From contig JAKURD010000013.1 of NCBI GenBank assembly GCA_022450045.1, forward strand, positions 25,578 through 89,577: 64,000 bases of DNA, written 5' to 3'. Of the stretch, positions 33,107 to 42,286 are shown one piece after another. The notes beneath the pieces are model-generated. The model saw only the letters and a list, made by a program, of their open reading frames with translations. It did not search any database and had not been told where the DNA came from. Source of the stretch: Gracilimonas sp. GTDB taxonomy: Bacteria > Bacteroidota > Rhodothermia > Balneolales > Balneolaceae. Within the stretch, counting starts at the first letter, position 1. Each line of letters opens with the position of its first letter. A program made the translations under genes and the position numbers.

Positions 33107-36100
33107 CTACTTATCAACTCCGGGAACTCCCAAAGGCTCATTATTCTGCCACCAAAACGTGGGTAGTTCTTTCTGGGTCGGGGATACCTCATTCAGGGTT
33201 TCCGCTTCGTACATATATCCATTTTTCATGATGTAGCGGATGTCTTTGGAATTGCGGATGTTTTCCAGGGGATTCGAATTCAGGATCAGAAGATCAGCCA
33301 ATTTTCCTTCTTCTATGGTTCCGAGATCGGTATCCAATCCAATGGCTTCGGCTCCCTGTATAGTGGCTACTTTCAGGATATCATGTTCGGATATACCTCC
33401 GGCCTGCATCGCCCACAACTCCCAATGATAACCAAGTCCCTGAAGCTGTCCGTGACTTCCAACACCCGCGCGGCCGCCCGCTTCAACCAGGTCTTTCACA
33501 AATACAGATTGCTCCTCAAATACATGTTCCTCCTCCATAAACCACCCTGCATTACGTCGCCGTGTTCTCTCATCTAAATTTTGATGGGGCATAAATCGTT
33601 GCAGCTTAAGCTCGTCGTGTGGACGTTCTGTAGCATAATAATAGTTCTCTGCCCACGGGCCGCCATACGCGACCAGCAATGTTGGCGTGTAAACCGTTCT
33701 TGAAAAAGCCACCAAATCAATAACATCTTGATACAATGGGAATACCGGGAATGAATGCTCATGTCCGGGATACCCATCGATCACCTGTGTGAGGTTTTCT
33801 TTAAAGTCGAGCGAGCCTTCGGTGGTTGGCATAAGCTCTTGTTCTTTGGCAGCCTGAATGATCCACTGCCGCTGCTCACGATTTCCGGCTCCATACATCT
33901 TGATGGTTTTCGTGTCGTAATATTCGCTATAACGCTTAAGTACTTTTCTGGCATGCTCAAGGTCTTTGATATTCTCACTGCTAAAAACCCCAGGCCCGGT
34001 AGAGTACACTCTTGGGCCAAGCAGTTTTCCGGCATGTACCAGATCCTGATAGGTCAGTACATCCGTAGTCGCCGTTTGCGGGTCTCTTGTAGTGATAACG
34101 CCGTACGCCAGATTCGTCAGGTAGCTCCAAAATTCACCACGGTGCAAATTCACAGGATGACGAAAGTGCGCATGTGTATCCACAAATCCCGGAATGATGG
34201 TCTTTCCCGAAACATCTTTGAGCTCTGCGCCCGATGGTATCTGAACTTCACCCCGTGCTCCAATCCCGGTAATACGATTGTTTTCGATCAGGAGGTCAGC
34301 ATTTTCGATGATCTCGTCGCCGTTCATTGTGATAACCGTTGCACCGCGAAGTACCAAAACACCTTCCGGAATATCACGATCGGCCATAACACTTATCTCA
34401 ATTTCCTGTGGTTTGTAGGCTTCCTCTTTTTCATCTTCTTTTTCTTCATTCTCATCCTCTTCATCAGAGCCAGGCTCTTCGGTTTCTTCCGCAATTTCCT
34501 TGGCGGCCTCTACGCTATCTTTGTAAGCTTTTTCCTCCTCAAAATCGTAGATCACATGTGCGTTACCAATTGACCAATGAACACGACTGGCATCCCAACT
34601 CCATGCCGGAAACTGCCCCCCAATATCCGTTAGCTTAGTGTTTGGAAAAGCACTTGAAGAACCTCCTACAGTTATTATGGGCGCATCTCCGCCAACCTGA
34701 GGTACAGTTACCACAAAGAGATCGGTACTTATCTGAGCCAGCGCCTGATCACCTTCCGGAGCCATGCGGATCCAGGATGCCCTTCCGCCACCACTTCGGG
34801 TTATTTCCAGATGTTCTTTCTCATCGGTCCCATCCCAGCGAATAGAAGTCAATCCGCTCCGGCTTGAAAGATAGATCCGATCTGATCCTTTCACAAAGTG
34901 AGGGTTGGATCGCCCGTTGGTGTAGGTGATGAAGTTATTCTCACTTCCATCCGAGTCGATCCAAACAAGATCACTGGTTCCCTGAAACGCCGAACGCCGC
35001 GTGGCATTTCGGAAATCCTGAGGCTGCCCTTTGATCAAAACAATGCAATCGCCGGCGTTATTCCAAACCGGATCCTGAAATACCCCTTCCTCTTCATTCA
35101 ATTGCTGCAGTCGCCGGCCACTTGGTCGAATTTTATACAGTTTCCCGGTTTCCGGAGTCCAGGTTACAAAAGCGATCCATTCGCCGTCAGGTGACCAAAC
35201 CGGTTGTGCCTGTGTTTCATCGAGTTCTACCAGTTTGCGAGGTTCTCCATCCGGCAACTCCACAGTGTAGATCTCATTCAAAGCAGTAAATGCAATTTTA
35301 CTTCCGTCAGGAGACGGCACCGCATCCCGGATCTGAGTGATCTCAAACTGAGGGGTATCTTCAATGGGATAATCAAAATCGAGCTCAGGCCCCAGATCAA
35401 TATTCCCACTTACACGAAACGGTATCTCCTCAGCATCTCCGCCATGTATGGGGAGTTTCCAGATCTTGCCTCCGTATGAGGTTACCACAAATTTATTATC
35501 AGGGGTGAAAGACATTCCCGGCAGCACATCCCTCGAAGCTCTCGATTCCTGATCATCATGCTGAACTGGATATGCAAGCCAGCTTTCATCTCCGGTTTCA
35601 AGGTTTCGTTTTACCAAACCGGTGTGTTCATCATGGCGTGTACCGTACACCAGCCACTTGCCATCACTCGAAAGCGTGGCTCGAAATGAAGATCCATACC
35701 TGTCACTTTGCGTGGTGATATCACCCGTTTCCCGATCGTAAGTTGCAATTTGATACTGTGGAAGTGATGCATTGTAGTTCCAGTTTCCTGACCTTCTGGA
35801 GAACCACACGTACCGTTCATCTGCGCCAAATGCTCCTTCAGTCATACGGAGATTACCGGGCTCATCAACTAAAGGTGTTCCTGAACCGCCATCAATGTGG
35901 TACAACCAGATCTTGTGGTTCCCGGGGTCGTCTTTAGAGGCGATCACATATTTGCCATCCGGTGTCCATTCGGGCGACTGATATTCGTTTTCTTTTCCGC
36001 GAGTCAATTGTTCGGTTTCTTCGGTTTCAAGATCATAGATCCAAACACCCTCTCCGCCTGAAACATCAGATATAAAAGCTATTTTATTTCCGTCAGGGCT

Positions 36101-36427
36101 GAACCGGGGCTGGCTGTCAAACTGCATTCCTTCAGTAATCTGCGTGGCTTCACCGCCTTCCATGGGGATGGTGTAAAGATCTCCTAAAAAGTCGAAGACG
36201 ACCGTTTTCCCATCGGGACTCACATCCAGTGAGATCCACGAACCTTCTGTAAGATCAAAAGAAAACTCACGACCAGGCTCCAGGGGCAGCTCGTTAAGCT
36301 CTTCTGATTCTGTTGAATCTGGTTCAGCTTCACCATCCTGAGCCCTCACCATTTCGGAGGATAAAAGCATGATGAAAATCATTACAAAAAATTTTAAATA
36401 AATGGATATGGCATCGATCAGTCTCAT
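33107..36427 (-). CDS. TolB-propeller/amidohydrolase fusion, exported
   Basis: 1106 residues. An N-terminal signal peptide (FFVMIFIMLLSSEMVRAQ) and an acidic linker are followed by WD40-like PD40 beta-propeller blades (about 50-620; repeated SPDG(K/N)KI or WSPDGEWIAF phrases). An acidic linker with runs of E and K (about 655-690) leads to a C-terminal amidohydrolase (about 700-1090) with GKTIIPGFVDTHAHFRHPV (HxH metal ligands) and AVGSHG-like HGQLQGLGYH late. IGLDTDLGTIEEGKLADLLI is the usual imidazolonepropionase-like ending. Likely a periplasmic cyclic amide or dipeptide hydrolase; the substrate is unknown. The stop lies 28 bases from that of the convergent gene at 33078. Confidence 0.85.
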   Translation of the reverse strand: MRLIDAISIYLKFFVMIFIMLLSSEMVRAQDGEAEPDSTESEELNELPLEPGREFSFDLTEGSWISLDVSPDGKTVVFDFLGDLYTIPMEGGEATQITEGMQFDSQPRFSPDGNKIAFISDVSGGEGVWIYDLETEETEQLTRGKENEYQSPEWTPDGKYVIASKDDPGNHKIWLYHIDGGSGTPLVDEPGNLRMTEGAFGADERYVWFSRRSGNWNYNASLPQYQIATYDRETGDITTQSDRYGSSFRATLSSDGKWLVYGTRHDEHTGLVKRNLETGDESWLAYPVQHDDQESRASRDVLPGMSFTPDNKFVVTSYGGKIWKLPIHGGDAEEIPFRVSGNIDLGPELDFDYPIEDTPQFEITQIRDAVPSPDGSKIAFTALNEIYTVELPDGEPRKLVELDETQAQPVWSPDGEWIAFVTWTPETGKLYKIRPSGRRLQQLNEEEGVFQDPVWNNAGDCIVLIKGQPQDFRNATRRSAFQGTSDLVWIDSDGSENNFITYTNGRSNPHFVKGSDRIYLSSRSGLTSIRWDGTDEKEHLEITRSGGGRASWIRMAPEGDQALAQISTDLFVVTVPQVGGDAPIITVGGSSSAFPNTKLTDIGGQFPAWSWDASRVHWSIGNAHVIYDFEEEKAYKDSVEAAKEIAEETEEPGSDEEDENEEKEDEKEEAYKPQEIEISVMADRDIPEGVLVLRGATVITMNGDEIIENADLLIENNRITGIGARGEVQIPSGAELKDVSGKTIIPGFVDTHAHFRHPVNLHRGEFWSYLTNLAYGVITTRDPQTATTDVLTYQDLVHAGKLLGPRVYSTGPGVFSSENIKDLEHARKVLKRYSEYYDTKTIKMYGAGNREQRQWIIQAAKEQELMPTTEGSLDFKENLTQVIDGYPGHEHSFPVFPLYQDVIDLVAFSRTVYTPTLLVAYGGPWAENYYYATERPHDELKLQRFMPHQNLDERTRRRNAGWFMEEEHVFEEQSVFVKDLVEAGGRAGVGSHGQLQGLGYHWELWAMQAGGISEHDILKVATIQGAEAIGLDTDLGTIEEGKLADLLILNSNPLENIRNSKDIRYIMKNGYMYEAETLNEVSPTQKELPTFWWQNNEPLGVPGVDK

Positions 36428-36621
36428 AGTATGCTGTTTGTTTTGATGAATGTGGGAAGCTAAAAAATTTAAATGCTCAGCCCAATGCTTTTACAAGTAT
36501 AAACAAGTCGTTTGGAAAGCGCTAAAAAGGCACGTAATTCATGGCTTTGGGTTTCATGGCAATTTCATTGTCATAAAATATTAGATATAAGAAATGTTAT
36601 CTTTCTCAAAAATTTTCATCT

Positions 36622-37461
36622 ATGACTTTTCTCCAAAAATTAAAAAAATCGGTACTCCGCGCCGGATCGGTATTATGTGTAGGGTTGGATCCCAATCTCG
36701 ATCTGCTCCCCCAACCGATCAAAGGCCAATTTAACACGCCTGAAGAACAAGTGGTCTATTTCTGTAAACTGGTGGTCGATTACACTTCCGAATATTGTGC
36801 GGCTTTCAAGCTCAATCTCGCTTTTTTTGAGGCATTAGGATCAAATGGACTTTCAGTTTTAGAAGAAGTCATCAGCCATATACCGGATGATAAGATCATC
36901 GTAGCCGATGCGAAGCGCGGAGATATAAGCTCTACGGCAGAGCATTACAGAAAGGCTTTCTGGGGTAAATTTAATGTGGATGCCATCACCTTAAATCCAC
37001 TCATGGGCTTTGATACACTGGAGGCATTCTCTAAAGATGACACAAAAGGAATTTACGTCCTTACTCTTACCTCTAATACCGGGGCCGCAGATTTTCTTAA
37101 AAGACCATTTTTCGGCTTTGACATGATGAGTCAGTTTATTGCAGATCAGCTTTATAAAAGATCGTCTGGTTCAAGATCACATTTAGGGATGGTGATTGGG
37201 GCCACCCAGGCAGAAGAAGCGGAATCCGTTTTATCACATCACCCCAATGGAGCATTATTGATCCCGGGAATTGGTGCTCAGGGAGGATCTATTTCGGAAC
37301 TTGCAAAAGCACTGAAAGATCACAAAGGAATTCCATTGATCAACTCCAGCCGCGGAATCATCTATGCGGGAAAAGATGAAGGTGATTGGCCTGAATATGT
37401 AGCTGATGCCGCAAAATCAATGAAACAGAAATTGAACCAGATCACCCAGCAGTATGTCTAA
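36622..37461 (+). CDS. pyrF: Orotidine 5'-phosphate decarboxylase (type 2)
   Basis: 279 residues; last step of UMP synthesis. [15 protein letters not shown] opens the barrel, [14 protein letters not shown] is the substrate-Lys strand, and [20 protein letters not shown] carries the catalytic DxKxxD set with Lys98. VIGATQ and [13 protein letters not shown] are the phosphate-binding ends typical of the longer (type 2) enzyme. It overlaps rnhA by 8 bases. A PyrR-like protein lies about 6.5 kb upstream but no shared regulatory element was seen. Confidence 0.94.
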   Translation: MTFLQKLKKSVLRAGSVLCVGLDPNLDLLPQPIKGQFNTPEEQVVYFCKLVVDYTSEYCAAFKLNLAFFEALGSNGLSVLEEVISHIPDDKIIVADAKRGDISSTAEHYRKAFWGKFNVDAITLNPLMGFDTLEAFSKDDTKGIYVLTLTSNTGAADFLKRPFFGFDMMSQFIADQLYKRSSGSRSHLGMVIGATQAEEAESVLSHHPNGALLIPGIGAQGGSISELAKALKDHKGIPLINSSRGIIYAGKDEGDWPEYVADAAKSMKQKLNQITQQYV

Positions 37462-37897
37462 GAAACCAGAAGTTATAGTTTACACCGACGGAGCCTGCAG
37501 CGGGAATCCTGGTTCGGGTGGCTGGGGGGCCATCCTAAAATGGAATGGGAAGGAAAAAGAATTATCCGGCGGTGATCCTCTTACCACCAATAACCGGATG
37601 GAGATGCAGGCAGTCATCGAGGCGTTGAAAGCTCTAAAAAAACCTTGCGTGGTCAAAATTCACAGTGACAGCGCCCTCATCATTAATGCATTTACTAAGG
37701 GCTGGATCGAAAACTGGCAAAAGAAGGGCTGGCGAAAATCAGACAAAAAACCGGTCGAAAACAAAGAGCTTTGGCAGGACATGCTTGAAGCCATGAAACC
37801 CCATGAAGTTGTTTGGGTAAAGGTGAAAGGACATTCCGGCATTGAATTGAACGAACGAGCAGATCAACTGGCTGTTGCTGAATCGAAGAAATTTTAA
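37454..37897 (+). CDS. rnhA: Ribonuclease HI
   Basis: 147 residues, normal length. It removes RNA from RNA-DNA hybrids. The catalytic acidic set is visible: Asp12 in [12 protein letters not shown], Glu in [13 protein letters not shown], Asp in IHSDSALI and Asp in [25 protein letters not shown] is the second strand pair. The ATG overlaps the pyrF 3' end by 8 bases, suggesting translational coupling. It is convergent with tsaD across an AT-rich palindrome. Confidence 0.95.
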   Translation: MSKKPEVIVYTDGACSGNPGSGGWGAILKWNGKEKELSGGDPLTTNNRMEMQAVIEALKALKKPCVVKIHSDSALIINAFTKGWIENWQKKGWRKSDKKPVENKELWQDMLEAMKPHEVVWVKVKGHSGIELNERADQLAVAESKKF

Positions 37898-37965
37898 GTG
37901 AAATAATTTTAAATATTAAATAGTTAGTGTCTCATTTAACATTTAAAATTAAGCATTCAACATTC
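37898..37965. terminator. AT-rich word-like palindrome
   Basis: TTTTAAATATTAAATAG pairs imperfectly with ATTTAACATTTAAAATTA between the convergent rnhA and tsaD genes, followed by GCATTCAACATTCAC. Same style as the palindromes at 12637 and 42214. Confidence 0.5.
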
Positions 37966-38950
37966 ACGACAGTGAAGAAAAAGGCACCATATCCAAGTCA
38001 TCAAACTGGCCCAGATCTGCTTTCATTTTTCCCGTAATTGCGATCATGGCGGCGTTATCCGTACAGTAGCTTATTTTTGGGGAATAAAGCCGCACTTCCA
38101 TTTCCTCTGCCATCTTTTCTGATTTCTCCCGAAGCATGGAATTGGCTGAAACCCCTCCGGCCAGCAATACTGTTCTCACTCCTGTTTGCTTGACCGCCCG
38201 TTTCAGCTTTTTCACTAAAACTTCCGCTATCGCAAAAGACACACTGGCACAAATATCATTCAGATGCGTCTGGATCCAATCTTCCTCTTTATCCTGCAAA
38301 TAATACAGTACGCTTGTTTTTAACCCTGAAAAACTGAAATCAAGTCCTTCTTGAAGCAAGGCTTGCGGGAATTTGTGGAATTTGGGATCTCCATTTTTGG
38401 CCAATTTATCCACGTGTGGGCCGGCGGGATAGGGTAATCCCAATAGTTTACCGATCTTGTCAAAAGCTTCACCGGCGGCATCATCGCGGGTTTTACCAAT
38501 AACCTCATGCACGAAGGGAGATCTTACATGCACAAGCTGGGTATGCCCCCCTGAGACGGTGAGTGCAACCAGTGGAAATTCGGGTTGGTGATCAATGAAA
38601 TTGGCATAGATGTGCGCATCCATATGGTTCACCCCGATAAGTGGAATATTCCTGGAAAGCGCCAACCCTTTTGCAAAACAAATTCCCACCAATAATGAAC
38701 CAAGCAATCCCGGCCCCTGGGTTACGGCGATCGCTTCAATGTCATCTAAGGAAGTGTCTCCTTCTTTAAGTGCCTGTTGTACTGTTTGAGTGATCGTTTT
38801 CTGATGTGCACGGGATGCTAATTCCGGCACCACGCCGCCAAATTGCAGGTGTACCGATTGAGAAGCGATAATATTGGATTGGATGCCCTGATCGGTCAAA
38901 ACCGCCGCAGAGGTGTCGTCACAAGATGATTCAATAGCTAAAATATTCAT
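37964..38950 (-). CDS. tsaD: tRNA N6-adenosine threonylcarbamoyltransferase
   Basis: 328 residues of the Kae1/TsaD family, which transfers threonylcarbamoyl to A37 of ANN-decoding tRNAs with TsaB and TsaE. The start NILAIESSCDDTSAAVL is the ASKHA phosphate loop, and NHMDAHIYANF holds the two metal-binding His. VSGGHTQLVHV and SFSGLKTSVLYYL follow, and LAGGVSANSMLRE with YCTDNAAMIA closes the site. A TATCTTTG -7 motif lies just upstream. Confidence 0.95.
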   Translation of the reverse strand: MNILAIESSCDDTSAAVLTDQGIQSNIIASQSVHLQFGGVVPELASRAHQKTITQTVQQALKEGDTSLDDIEAIAVTQGPGLLGSLLVGICFAKGLALSRNIPLIGVNHMDAHIYANFIDHQPEFPLVALTVSGGHTQLVHVRSPFVHEVIGKTRDDAAGEAFDKIGKLLGLPYPAGPHVDKLAKNGDPKFHKFPQALLQEGLDFSFSGLKTSVLYYLQDKEEDWIQTHLNDICASVSFAIAEVLVKKLKRAVKQTGVRTVLLAGGVSANSMLREKSEKMAEEMEVRLYSPKISYCTDNAAMIAITGKMKADLGQFDDLDMVPFSSLS

Positions 38951-38954
38951 ACCT

Positions 38955-38962
38955 CAAAGATA
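38955..38962 (-). promoter_or_regulatory. Candidate -7 element of tsaD
   Basis: The minus strand reads TATCTTTG (TAnnTTTG consensus), four bases upstream of the tsaD ATG. No TTG lies at the usual distance, so the -33 box is weak or absent. Confidence 0.35.
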
Positions 38963-39116
38963 CGCACCATTCCAAGTTAATTCTTACTTTATCAAAATTA
39001 AAAATCCTCTTCAAAATCTTTAGATATAATTCATTAAGGGTCAAGACAACTTAGTATATTTAGTTATAAACAATTGAATTAAATACTTATATCTATGACA
39101 AACAAATAAAATTCAT

Positions 39117-39153
39117 AAAAATACCGCCTCGGAAAACCAAAGCGGGATTTAAC
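39117..39153 (-). terminator. Terminator after the tRNA-Leu-like gene
   Basis: On the minus strand AAATCCCGCTTTGG...CCGAGGCGGTATTTTT forms a stem-loop ending in T. It is nearly identical in sequence to the dnaK terminator at 39486-39524. Confidence 0.6.
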
Positions 39154-39155
39154 TG

Positions 39156-39262
39156 TGGGAGCAAAGGGATTCGAACCCTTACGACTGTTAAGTCAAAGCT
39201 TTGTTCAGAAATCTCAAAATCTCTGCGCAAAAGCTTCGTGTCTGCCATTCCACCATGCTCCC
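39156..39262 (-). tRNA. tRNA-Leu-like gene with enlarged anticodon arm
   Basis: 107 nt. The acceptor GGGAGCA pairs fully with TGCTCCC. The Leu-type D-arm is GTGGAATGGCAGACAC, the long variable arm GACT-TAAC-AGTC, and the T-arm AAGGG-TTCGAAT-CCCTT. The anticodon region is abnormal: AAGCTTT and AAAGCTT pair and enclose a further hairpin CAGAGA...TTTCTG, so no 7-base anticodon loop forms. Without about 20-24 of these bases, the length would be the usual 83-87 nt for tRNA-Leu. The insert contains a tandem GAGATTTT/GAGATTTC. It may be a pseudo-tRNA, an intron-like insertion or a specialised tRNA-like RNA. No anticodon can be assigned. Confidence 0.6.
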
Positions 39263-39485
39263 AATTTTATTAATACTACCCTTTTATCTTTCTCGGGTCA
39301 TTGCCAGGCTTGATAGTATTTTTTTCTCTAATTTTTTGATCTCTACCCTTAATACTCACTTCTCCACCGCCTTTAAGTTCCTAATAAGCAGATCATAAGC
39401 ATAAGTCATTAATATTCATAATAACTATTGCAAGATTATTTTGAGTTCCTGGCACCAAAGTATCCCACCTAAATAGGGCTAAACA
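39263..39485. other. Intergenic region, nothing recognised
   Basis: AT-rich DNA between the tRNA-Leu-like gene and the dnaK terminator. It presumably holds the promoter of the tRNA-like gene; no TTG/TAnnTTTG pair is convincing close to its 5' end. Confidence 0.4.
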
Positions 39486-39524
39486 AAAAAATCCCGCCCC
39501 GGAAAAACCGAAGCGGGATTTAAA
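39486..39524 (-). terminator. Terminator of dnaK
   Basis: On the minus strand AAATCCCGCTTCGG, a T-rich loop, then CCGGGGCGGGATTTTTTT: a strong GC stem followed by a T run, 30 bases after the dnaK stop. Confidence 0.85.
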
Positions 39525-39553
39525 TTTATCTAAAGTAAGTGAGAGAGCTCAGC

Positions 39554-41491
39554 TTACTTTTTCTCGTCATCATCAACAACTTCATAGTCGGCGTCAACGG
39601 CATCGTCGCCGCCTTCTTCGCCATCACCAGAAGTAGCCTGACCTTCAGCGCTTGCGCCGGCACCATCAGCACCAGCGGCGGCTTCTTCCTGAGTAGCTTT
39701 ATAGATCTCTTCAGAAGCACCGGACCAAGCCTTATTCACGGCTTCGATAGCGGAATCAATCTCTTCGATGTTTTCTTCTTTATGAGCTTTCTCAAGGTTT
39801 TCAATAGCCTCTTCGATCGCTTTCTTATTGTCATCGGAGATCTTGTCGCCGTATTCATCAAGCTGCTTCTTGGTGGAGAAGATCAGACTGTCGGCCTGAT
39901 TCAATTTCTCTATACGCTCTTTGATCTGCTTGTCTTCTTCTGCGTGCTCCTCGGCAGCTTTCTTCATTTTTTCGATCTCCTCTTCGGATAGTCCTGAAGA
40001 AGATTCGATGCGAATACTTTGCTCTTTTCCGGTTCCCTTGTCTTTGGCAGTAATGTTTAACACACCATTTGCATCAATATCGAATGTTACTTCAATCTGA
40101 GGTACTCCCCGCGGAGCAGGTGGAATTCCATCTAAATGGAAACGGCCAAGAGTTCTGTTGTCCTGGGCTTTGGCACGTTCACCCTGCAATACATGAATTT
40201 CTACACTGGACTGATTATCAGCTGCGGTAGAAAATGTCTGAGACTTGCTGGTTGGGATCGTGCTGTTGGCTTCTATGAGCGGAGTCATCACGCCACCCAT
40301 TGTTTCAATACCAAGAGTAAGCGGGGTCACGTCGAGAAGAACAACATCTTCTACATCACCTGACATCACACCACCTTGGATAGCAGCACCAACGGCGACT
40401 ACTTCATCAGGATTAACGCCTTTACTTGGGTCTTTACCGAAGAAGGCTTTTACCTCTTCCTGAATTTTTGGAATCCGGGTTGAACCACCCACGAGAATTA
40501 CCTGATCAATATCAGACTTGCTCAAGCCGGCATCATCAAGGGCTTTTTTGCAAGGATCAATGGATCGTTTTACAAGGTCATCAACAAGCTGCTCAAATTT
40601 AGCACGGCTCAGGTCGATGTTCAGGTGTTTTGGCCCTGAATCCGTTGCCGTCACAAATGGCAGGTTGATATTGGTTTTCTGTGAGCTTGAAAGCTCGATC
40701 TTGGCTTTCTCAGCAGCATCTTTCAGTCGCTGCATCGCCATTGGATCTTTGCGAAGGTCAATGCCTTCATCTTTCTTAAATTCGTCTGCCAGGAAGTCAA
40801 TGATGCGCTGATCAAAGTCATCACCACCAAGGTGGGTATCACCATTGGTTGATTTCACTTCAAATACACCGTCACCGAGTTCGAGAATAGAAACGTCAAA
40901 AGTACCACCACCGAGGTCATACACTGCGATGGTTTGATCCTGATTTTTCTTATCCAATCCGTATGCCAAAGAAGCAGCGGTCGGCTCGTTGATGATACGC
41001 TTCACCTCAAGTCCGGCAATTTTACCGGCTTCCTGAGTAGCTTTACGCTGAGCATCATTAAAGTAAGCAGGAACCGTAATAACGGCTTCAGTTACTTTTT
41101 CGCCCAGATATTCTTCAGCAGTTTGCTTCATTTTCTGAAGTACCATTGCTGAAATTTCCTGTGGTGCATATTTGCGGTCTTCGACCTGAACACGTGCCGT
41201 GTTGTCGTCACCTTTCACCACTTTATAAGAAACCTGCTTGGCTTCGTCTTTCACTTCGTCAAACATGCGGCCCATGAAACGTTTCACGGATGCCACGGTC
41301 TTATCCGGATTGGTGATAGCCTGTCGTTTTGCAGGGGCACCTACCAGACGTTCACCGTCTTTGGTGAAAGCCACAACAGAAGGAGTAGTTCGCCCACCCT
41401 CACTATTCTGGATCACCACCGGTTCGTTACCTTCCATTACAGCAACGCATGAGTTGGTAGTTCCTAAGTCAATTCCTATGATTTTTCCCAT
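39554..41491 (-). CDS. dnaK: Chaperone protein DnaK (Hsp70)
   Basis: 645 residues. The ATPase domain (1-385) starts [17 protein letters not shown] and includes [34 protein letters not shown] and [14 protein letters not shown]. The linker contains [18 protein letters not shown], a beta substrate-binding domain follows, then a helical lid and a tail rich in G and A ending [13 protein letters not shown] (EEVD-like). All functional motifs are intact. grpE and dnaJ are not adjacent. The hsp20 gene lies 130 bases upstream on the same strand, so a heat-shock grouping is likely; no CIRCE element was seen in the gap. Confidence 0.97.
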   Translation of the reverse strand: MGKIIGIDLGTTNSCVAVMEGNEPVVIQNSEGGRTTPSVVAFTKDGERLVGAPAKRQAITNPDKTVASVKRFMGRMFDEVKDEAKQVSYKVVKGDDNTARVQVEDRKYAPQEISAMVLQKMKQTAEEYLGEKVTEAVITVPAYFNDAQRKATQEAGKIAGLEVKRIINEPTAASLAYGLDKKNQDQTIAVYDLGGGTFDVSILELGDGVFEVKSTNGDTHLGGDDFDQRIIDFLADEFKKDEGIDLRKDPMAMQRLKDAAEKAKIELSSSQKTNINLPFVTATDSGPKHLNIDLSRAKFEQLVDDLVKRSIDPCKKALDDAGLSKSDIDQVILVGGSTRIPKIQEEVKAFFGKDPSKGVNPDEVVAVGAAIQGGVMSGDVEDVVLLDVTPLTLGIETMGGVMTPLIEANSTIPTSKSQTFSTAADNQSSVEIHVLQGERAKAQDNRTLGRFHLDGIPPAPRGVPQIEVTFDIDANGVLNITAKDKGTGKEQSIRIESSSGLSEEEIEKMKKAAEEHAEEDKQIKERIEKLNQADSLIFSTKKQLDEYGDKISDDNKKAIEEAIENLEKAHKEENIEEIDSAIEAVNKAWSGASEEIYKATQEEAAAGADGAGASAEGQATSGDGEEGGDDAVDADYEVVDDDEKK

Positions 41492-41621
41492 TGGTCTGAT
41501 CTATTTGCTTTAATTGTTATAAATATTCTTTTGATATGATTTTTCTTCAAAAATCAATCTTTTCATTTGTGATGAAGCAGGCTAAATTTTACTATCGGCC
41601 TACTTTATCATTCATCACTCC

Positions 41622-42056
41622 CTATTTAACCGGAATGGATTGTGAATCCTTTAATGCCTCCGATTTGGGCATGGCGATCGTGAGTACGCCGTTTCTGAAA
41701 CTGGCTGACACTTCAGCCGCATTCACATTTTGCGGAATCGCAAACGCGCGGGCAAAAGCACCGCGACGTCGTTCCTTTCGTTTAAACTCTTCACCGTCTC
41801 CCGCTTCGACCTCACGTTCACCTTTCACCGTCAGCACATTGTTTTTCAGGGATATCCCGATCTCTTTTTTTGATAATCCGGGAAGGTCGAGCAGGATCTT
41901 GAATTCCTCTTCACTTTCCAGGATATCGCAATCGGGAGCGAAATCTTTATCTTCATTGGCTAAAGGCACCACTTTTTCTACAAACTGTTGTATATCTTTT
42001 CCCAGCTTGGACAGGTGCCGCTCAATTTCGATACCAAATTCTGTAAAATCTCCCAT
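41622..42056 (-). CDS. Small heat-shock protein, Hsp20 family
   Basis: 144 residues. The alpha-crystallin domain (about 40-140) has EEEFKILLDLPGLSKKEIGI, VLTVKGEREV and RGAFARAFAIPQNVNAAEVS, followed by ASFRNGVLTIAMPKSE, the family's closing A.x.nGvL.i..PK motif, and a C-terminal IPVK for oligomer contacts. It holds unfolding proteins in an ATP-independent way for DnaK to refold. It is read in the same direction as dnaK, 130 bases upstream. Confidence 0.93.
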   Translation of the reverse strand: MGDFTEFGIEIERHLSKLGKDIQQFVEKVVPLANEDKDFAPDCDILESEEEFKILLDLPGLSKKEIGISLKNNVLTVKGEREVEAGDGEEFKRKERRRGAFARAFAIPQNVNAAEVSASFRNGVLTIAMPKSEALKDSQSIPVK

Positions 42057-42213
42057 GTGCGTGTTGGTTTGTTCAAGTTCACCATTAGATAAGCAATACC
42101 AATGCCAATTACGGATGGCGGGAAGAAAACTGACGTATTGACCGACGTATTGTCAGGAAGCCGGTGGAACATTGACCATTAAACAAAGAACACCGAACTC
42201 AGAAGTGATTTTT

Positions 42214-42286
42214 TTGAAAGTTGAAAGTTGATAGGGTGATATTTGTACGAACAAATTCTATCACCCTATCAACTTTCAACTTTCAA
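42214..42286. repeat. Near-perfect palindrome after aroA (empty form)
   Basis: TTGAAAGTTGAAAGTTGATA and the following GGGTGAT pair perfectly with the inverted copy at 42260-42286. Inside, ATTTGT pairs with ACAAAT around a small ACGA loop. The total stem exceeds 30 bp with one bulge. The right arm encodes the last codons (LKVES) and stop of aroA. It probably terminates aroA. The same arms at 19326-19350 and 19837-19861 enclose the S23 gene. Confidence 0.8.

Noticed and set aside
33755-34573. 272-codon plus-strand frame opposite the TolB-amidohydrolase gene
   Set aside because: Antisense to a clear amidohydrolase with intact metal motifs; its composition is that of a shadow frame.
39156-39262. 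Group I intron in tRNA-Leu
   Set aside because: The excess of about 20-24 nt is far too short for any group I or II intron, so a classical self-splicing intron is excluded.
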